Assembly: GCA_037951165.1 (NCBI GenBank)
Contig: JBBDHG010000487.1
Span: 85,001-149,000, forward strand
Direction of reading: 5' to 3'
DNA: 64,000 bases
From: Lophius americanus
Lineage: Eukaryota; Chordata; Actinopteri; Lophiiformes; Lophiidae
A model generated the notes under the pieces. The model made no database searches, had not been told where the DNA came from, and saw only the letters and a list, made by a program, of their open reading frames with translations. How positions within the stretch are numbered: position 1 is the stretch's first letter; the number at the start of each line of letters is the position of its first letter. This document shows positions 58,433 through 64,000 of the stretch, in pieces. The position numbers were made by a program, and so were the translations under genes.

Positions 58433-59867
58433 ACCAGGAGGAGCGTCAGACCTCACACAGACACTTCTGATGTAAATACTGCTTCTTCTAAACTTTCTCT
58501 GCAGGACCACACACGGGTCACATGAGCTCAGAACTTTTTAGTGCCGTTGCTCTTAAAGATAGAAAAAAGTGTTTAGTGGAGGAACCGACCCAATTAAAAT
58601 TCTGCTTTTAATAGCCTCCTTCAATTGACTTTTAATGTTCCCCCTGGTCTCCTTCATAAATGTGCTGCAGTTAGTCACAAACTGCCAGCTCAGATTTCCG
58701 TGGTATAAAGCCTTCATCACAGTCTTGAGGAGGAGGGGGGAGGGGGAGGAGGAGGAGGAGGATACACAGAAGAAAGGAGACTCATCAGACTCGTGGAGTC
58801 AGATATCAGATGATGATAAGAGCTAAATCTCCACGTTGGGAAAAATCCAGAGTTGAATTTCTGACATTCTTGAAGCCCGGTTCTGACCCGTGTTAACGTG
58901 ATTAACTGGGCGGTTACGGCCTTCACCGGCTTCAAACGCTGATTTTAGATTCTCCTGATTACTATCAGCAGACGTGTCCAGCTTTTCCTGAAGTTTGATC
59001 TACTTAGACGAGGAGTTCTCGCTCAGCCCGGCGTGGAGAGGGTTCTAATCCTGCAGCTCTGATGGGGTAAAGGCTTATGTCAGAGAGTGATTGACAGCTG
59101 CTTACATAAACATTACACCCTGTACAGTTTCAGCCCCCCCCCCCCCGGGACCATCCTGCTCGGTGCACATACCCGACCCACAGAACTTGCCCGACACGGC
59201 GCCGTGATTAATTGCTTATCAAGCCCTGCAGTTTAATTAAGTGATGAAGTTTACCCAGCATCCTCTGATCTGCTCGTCTCTCTTCATCCTCTCATCCCCG
59301 CAGCTGGAGGGTGGAGATGGTGGAGGAGCTGGAGCTGCAGTCTGGGTGTGACATTCTGGTTAGAACTCTCCGTCTGTGCTGATTATACAAGCGTGGAGAT
59401 TCTGGTCGGACTCGCTGAAAAGGAACATTTCGCTCCTGTGATCACAAGTTCCACAAATTTACATAATTTCCTTTTTCTTCCAATCACGGCGACAGAATGA
59501 GGAAGTTCATGGCGCTGATTCTGTTAAAACGCTCCCGTGACGAGAAATCCATCAACCCAGGAACTCATCTTCAGTTGATTCAGAGAAGAAGATCGCCATC
59601 TGCTTTGGTTCGAACCAGCAACCGGTCCGACTGAAGCGGAGAGGACAGACGAGAGACGTCGTGCACTTTTTTCTCCGGCCCACCCAAAGGTGACGTCAGA
59701 GAGCAGAGAGGTGGTACCAGAGCTGCAAGCAGTGCAGGTGGACCTGATGTTTGTTCTGGAGTCCATTTCATCACTTCCTGTCTCTCCAGTCCAACAACAT
59801 GTGACCGCAACACGTCTCCCACCAGTTAACATGTGTGCCGGGGGTCCGCTGTCAGGTGGGCACACAC
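58433..59867. other. Unique intronic DNA with short G- and C-runs
   Basis: GGAGGAGGGGGGAGGGGGAG occurs at about 58727-58760 and a run of about 11 C at 59137. Minus-strand frames at 59524-59865 are unrecognised and do not match neurexin splice-site-4 or LNS6 exons. Confidence 0.45.
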
Positions 59868-60032
59868 CTCTGTGTGTTTGTGTACCTGTGTGTGTGTCTC
59901 TGTGTATGTGTAAATGTGTGTGTGTGTATATGTCTCTGCGTGTGTATATGTCCGTGTGTGTTTATCAGTGTGTGTATGTGTATGTCTGTGTGTGTATATT
60001 TGTGTGTGTGTATATGTCTCTGTGTGTGTATA
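59868..60032 (+). repeat. (GT)n with TATATGTCTCTGTG units
   Basis: GT repeats are interrupted by TGTATATGTCTCTG and TGTATATTTG, giving a degenerate 20-30 bp period. Confidence 0.93.
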
Positions 60033-60727
60033 TTAAGCTCAGAATATAGAAGCTAAATGTCTTAATGTAGTTTGGATAAGCAGACTCTACTGTTCACCTT
60101 ATCTTTTAATTACCTCTGACAGACCCCCCCCCCCCCCCGCCTTTATTTTATCAAAGCTAAGTTAATTGAATTACAGACATAATGGAAGATTTAGGGGCAG
60201 GAATCATTGTTTTCTTCAGGATGTGTTCCATAAACTGTGTGTTATGTCACAACACACCTGCAGTCAGAGGTAAACAAACATGGAAACGATGGAACATCCT
60301 TTTATGGAGCGATAAATCTACAACCGTGTGAAATGACTTCTATGGTGTCGCAGAAATGAAACTTCAGCTTCATAGTTACGTCTTTCTACATTTACACCTG
60401 TTAAAATGCTCCACATAAAAGTAAAAGATCCAACACTTAAAGTCATTACGTTTATACTTTATGTTACTGAGTCTGAAAATACAAAACATGTCACAGACTG
60501 TCAAAAAGACCTTGTTGTTGTTGTTGTTGTTGTTGTGATGTCACAGTGACATCTTCTCCTCTCCAGCAGAGTCACACAGAACTTCTGAGGTTCCTTCTCA
60601 CACAAGTAGCCGTTATTTTGTTATTTTGTTATTATAAACGTGACTGTAAACTACAAGTCTCAACAAACCGCTCTTTTTCTACACAGGAAGTTTCCACAGA
60701 GCCTGAAACAGGTCACCTGTCAAATAC
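60033..60727. other. Unique intronic DNA with poly(C) and (TTG)n
   Basis: A run of about 16 C lies at 60124-60139 and nine GTT triplets at 60512-60536. Around 60415-60450 the words AAAAGTAAAAGATCC and TACTTTATG recall repeat family R2, but too weakly to call. Confidence 0.45.
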
Positions 60728-60842
60728 TGCATCCTGTTTACTTCATCCTGTTTACTGTTTACCACATCCTGTTTACTGTTTACTGCGTCCTGTTTACTGT
60801 TTACTGCGTCCTGTTTACTGTTTACTGCGTCCTGTTTACTGT
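60728..60842 (+). repeat. 21-bp TGCGTCCTGTTTACTGTTTA minisatellite
   Basis: Five units of 21 bp; the first two have TCATCC or CACATCC, and the last three are almost identical (TGCGTCC). Confidence 0.95.
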
Positions 60843-60925
60843 TGGTGTATTTTTATCATCTGTTACATCTTTCTGAAGACCTCAGCATCTACTGTAAAAT
60901 ATCACCAAACGGAACAGAGTTCATT

Positions 60926-61080
60926 TTTTCACTCATTCATTCAATCATTCAATCATTCTTTCACTCATTCATTCAATCATTCATTATCTGCAACTGCATA
61001 TCGTGTTCAGGTTCTTAGGGGGTGGAGCCTATCCCATCTGACGTAGGGCTAGGGGCAAACCTTGGAGGAGTTCAGTAAGT
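60926..61080 (-). mobile_element. L2-type retroposon 3' end, minus strand
   Basis: Read on the minus strand: GATGGGATAGGCTCCACCCC, then CCTGAACACGATATGCAG, then GATAATGAATGATTGAATGA and further ATGAATGATTGA tail. This matches the ending common to fish L2-like elements (GGGATAGGCTCCAG, CCTGAACAGGATAAGCGG, then an ATGGATGA-type tail) as I recall it. Only the last 150 bases are present. Confidence 0.6.
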
Positions 61081-61130
61081 TCAAATTCGGTCCTCTTTAC
61101 ATCTACGTGTCTTTCATCACTGTTCGCTCT

Positions 61131-63712
61131 TTGTCTGGTGTTTGACGCCCGAGGGGCCTGATGTCTTTGTGATGTCTTTGTGATGTCGTCGTGATGTCTT
61201 TGTGATGTCGTTGTGATGTCGCTGTGATATTGTTGTGATGTTGTCTTGATGTCGCTGTGATGTCGCTGTGATGTCGCTGTGATGTCGCCGTGATGTCGCT
61301 GTGATGTCGCTGTGATGTCGTCGTGATGTCGCTGTGATGTCGTCGTGATGTCGTTGTGATGTCGTCGTTATTTCACTGTGATGTCGTTGTGATGTGGCTG
61401 TGATGTCGTTGTGATGTCGTTGTGATGTCGTCGTTATTTCACTGTGATGTCGTTGTGATGTCGTTGTGATGTCGCTGTGATGTCATTGTGATGTCGTTGT
61501 TATGTCACTGTGATGTCATTGTGATGTTGTTGTGATGTCGTCTTGATGTCGCTGTGATGTCGCTGTGATGTCGCTGTGATGTCGTAATGTCGCTGTGATG
61601 TCGCCGTGATGTCGTCCTGATGTCGTTGTGATGTCGCTGTGATGTCGTCTTGATGTTGCTGTGATGTCGCTGTGATGTCGCTGTGATGTTGTGATGTCGC
61701 TGTGATGTTGTGATGTCGCTGTGATGTCGTTGTGATGTTGTCTTGATGTCGCTGTGATGTCGCTGTGATGTCGCCGTGATGTCGCTGTGATGTCGCTGTG
61801 ATGTCGCTGTGATGTCGTCGTGATGTCGTTGTGATGTCGCTGTGATGTCGTCGTGATGTCGTTGTGATGTCGTCGTTATTTCACTGTGATGTCGTTGTGA
61901 TGTCGCTGTGATGTCGTCGTGATGTCGTTGTGATGTCGCTGTGATGTCGTCGTGATGTCGTTGTGATGTCGTCGTTATTTCACTGTGATGTCATTGTAAT
62001 GTCACTGTGATGTCGTTGTGATGTCGTTGTGATGTAGCTGTGACGTCGGCGTGATGTCAACATGATGTTTTTGTCTGGTGTTTGACGCCCGAGGGGCCTG
62101 ATGTCGTCGTGATGTTGTTGTGATGTCGCTGTGATGTCATCGTGATGTCGTTGTGATGTCGCTGTGATGTCATCGTGATGTCGTTGTGATGTCACTGTGA
62201 TGTCGCTGTGATGTTGTGATGTCGCTGTGATGTCGCTGTGATGTTGTGATGTCGCTGTGATGTCGTTGTGATGTCGTCTTGATGTCGCTGTGATGTCGCT
62301 GTGATGTCGCCGTGATGTCGCTGTGATGTCGCTGTGATGTCGTCGTGATGTCGTTGTGATGTCGTCTTGATGTCGCTGTGATGTCGCTGTGATGTCGCTG
62401 TGATGTTGTGATGTCGCTGTGATGTCGTCGTGATGTCTTTGTGATGTCGTTGTGATGTCGTCTTGATGTCGCTGTGATGTCGTCGTGATGTCTTTGTGAT
62501 GTCGTTGTGATGTCGCTGTGATGTCGTTGTGATGTTGTCTTGATGTCGCTTTGATGTCGCTGTGATGTCGCCGTGATGTCGCTGTGATGTCGCTGTGATG
62601 TCGTCGTGATGTCGTTGTGATGTCGCTGTGATGTCGTCGTGATGTCGTTGTGATGTTGTCGTTATTTCACTGTGATGTCGTTGTGATGTCGCTGTGATGT
62701 CGGCGTGATGTTGGCGTGACGTTTTTGTCTGTTGTTTGACGCCCGAGGGCCTGATGTTGTCGTGATGTCTTTGTGATGTCGTTGTGATGTCGCTGTGATG
62801 TCGTCTTGATGTCGCTGTGATGTCGCTGTGATGTCGCTGTGATGTCGCTGTGATGTCGTTGTGATGTCGTTGTGATGTCGCTGTGATGTCATCGTGATGT
62901 CGTTGTGATGTCGCTGTGATGTCATCGTGATGTCGTTGTGATGTCGCTGTGATGTCGTCTTGATGTCGCTGTGATGTCGCCGTGATGTCGCTGTGATGTC
63001 GTCGTGATGTCGTTGTGATGTCGCTGTGATGTCGTTGTGATGTCGTCGTTATTTCACTGTGATGTCGTTGTGATGTCGCTGTGATGTCAGGCGTGATGTC
63101 GCCGTGATGTCGTTGAGATGTCATTGTGATGTCGTTGTGATGTCGTTGCGATGTCGCTGTGATGTCGCTGTGATGTCGTTGTGATGTCGTTGTGATGTCG
63201 CTGTGATGTCGTTGTGATGTCGCTGTGATGTCATCGTGATGTTGTTGTGATGTCGCTGTGATGTCATCGTGATGTCGTTGTGATGTCGCTGTGATGTCGT
63301 CTTGATGTCGCTGTAATGTCGCTGTGATGTCGTCGTGATGTCGTTGTGATGTCGTCGTGATGTCGTCGTGATGTCGCTGTGATGTCGTTGTGATGTCGTT
63401 GTGATGTCGTTGTTATTTCACTGTGATGTCGTTGAGATGTCATTGTGATGTCGTTGTGATGTCGTTGCGATGTCGCTGTGATGTCGTTGTGATGTCGTTG
63501 TGATGTCGTCGTTATTTCACTGTGATGTCGTTGTGATGTCGCTGTGATGTCGCTGTGATGTCGTTGTGATGTCGTTGTGATGTCGTCGTTATTTCACTGT
63601 GATGTCGCTGTGATGTCGTTGTGATGTCGTCGTTATTTCACTGTGATGTCGTTGTGATGTCGCTGTGATGTCGTTGCGATGTAGCTGTGATGTCGCTGTG
63701 CTGTCGCCCTGA
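61131..63712 (+). repeat. 2.55 kb array of 11-bp unit GATGTCGCTGT with captured flank
   Basis: About 230 units of GATGTCGCTGT with GTTGT, GTCGT, GCCGT, GTCTT, ATTGT and 'CGTTATTTCACTGT' variants. A non-array segment TTGTCTGGTGTTTGACGCCC continuing GAGGGGCCTGATG is present at the left border (61131) and again inside at 62071 and 62725 (one copy with small changes), so the array has grown by duplicating blocks of about 940 and 654 bases with a piece of its flank. Minus-strand frames of 310 and 103 codons (TSQRHHSDI) are translations of the array. Confidence 0.96.
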
Positions 63713-64000
63713 GAAATACGAGTAAACCTGCAATATACGTAGATCATTTCAACACGAAGGGGAGGAGCCTGATCATGTTGACGTTTGCATCCAAAGGAAA
63801 CCGATGCCTGTACTGATGGCCAGTGTGATGATGTGGACCGACCCGGACCCTTGTCATCGGTCAGTCTGAGCATTTGGGCGAAGAAATGACCCGGATTCAA
63901 ATATGCCTAAAAGGGAACAATTCTATGAAGAAGTTCTGGACTTCTTGTTTTGTTGTATCTCAAACTAAATGATGTTGGACATCAAAAAAGAAGTCAAACA
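63713..64000. other. Unique DNA at window end
   Basis: Nothing recognisable in the last 290 bases. The neurexin exons expected upstream lie further on. Confidence 0.5.

Noticed and set aside
62192..63124. 310-codon minus-strand frame with TSQRHH repeats
   Set aside because: The 11-bp unit has no stop on that strand; 33 bases give an 11-residue repeat. No other coding evidence.
57520..64000. Splice-site-4 exon or the first LNS6 exon of nrxn1
   Set aside because: I looked for the conserved splice-site-4 insert and the preceding LNS6 segment on the minus strand and found neither; they probably lie beyond the window.

Overview
The window is vertebrate nuclear DNA, most likely from a teleost fish. 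It holds the 3' end of one recognisable gene on the minus strand, surrounded by an unusually dense set of tandem repeats. The gene is neurexin-1 (nrxn1; I cannot tell the a from the b paralogue). Four exons read from high to low coordinates: 54892-54721 and 43663-43344 (LNS6 domain and start of the stalk), 24861-24783 (acidic cysteine-loop stalk) and 14177-13873 (rest of the stalk, transmembrane helix, cytoplasmic tail, stop). All internal boundaries have GT/AG splice sites and compatible phases, and together they encode about 290 C-terminal residues. The upstream exons (signal peptide, LNS1-5, EGF repeats, splice site 4, the beta promoter) are not seen and should lie beyond position 64000. 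The introns inside the window are about 10.6, 18.5 and 11.1 kb.

Layout: 1-1128 is a TTGTTGTG/C array cut by the window edge. 1129-3383 is unique DNA with copies of an interspersed repeat. 3384-7068 is a 3.7 kb array of a 20-bp unit. 7069-13872 is downstream of the gene, including a 3' UTR of unknown length. 13873-54892 is nrxn1, whose introns contain more than twenty mini- and microsatellites. 54893-64000 is the next upstream intron, with a 1.2 kb CA/TACACA array and a 2.55 kb array of an 11-bp unit.

I found no second protein-coding gene, no tRNA or rRNA and no CRISPR array. Long open frames over arrays arise because the repeat period is a multiple of three or the unit lacks stop codons. The remaining unique stretches look non-coding; a few have features that would fit conserved non-coding elements, which needs alignment to confirm.

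The most interesting pattern is how pyrimidine-rich tandem repeats sit in the nrxn1 sense strand next to splice acceptors. The polypyrimidine tract of the exon at 54892 is itself a (CT)n microsatellite, the exon at 24861 has an eight-copy C/T-rich 10-bp array about 100 nt upstream, and the last intron has about 23 modules of CTTAC plus a CT tract. Several arrays also have higher-order structure (380, 222 and 162 bp blocks, and captured flanking DNA), which records expansion by segmental duplication.
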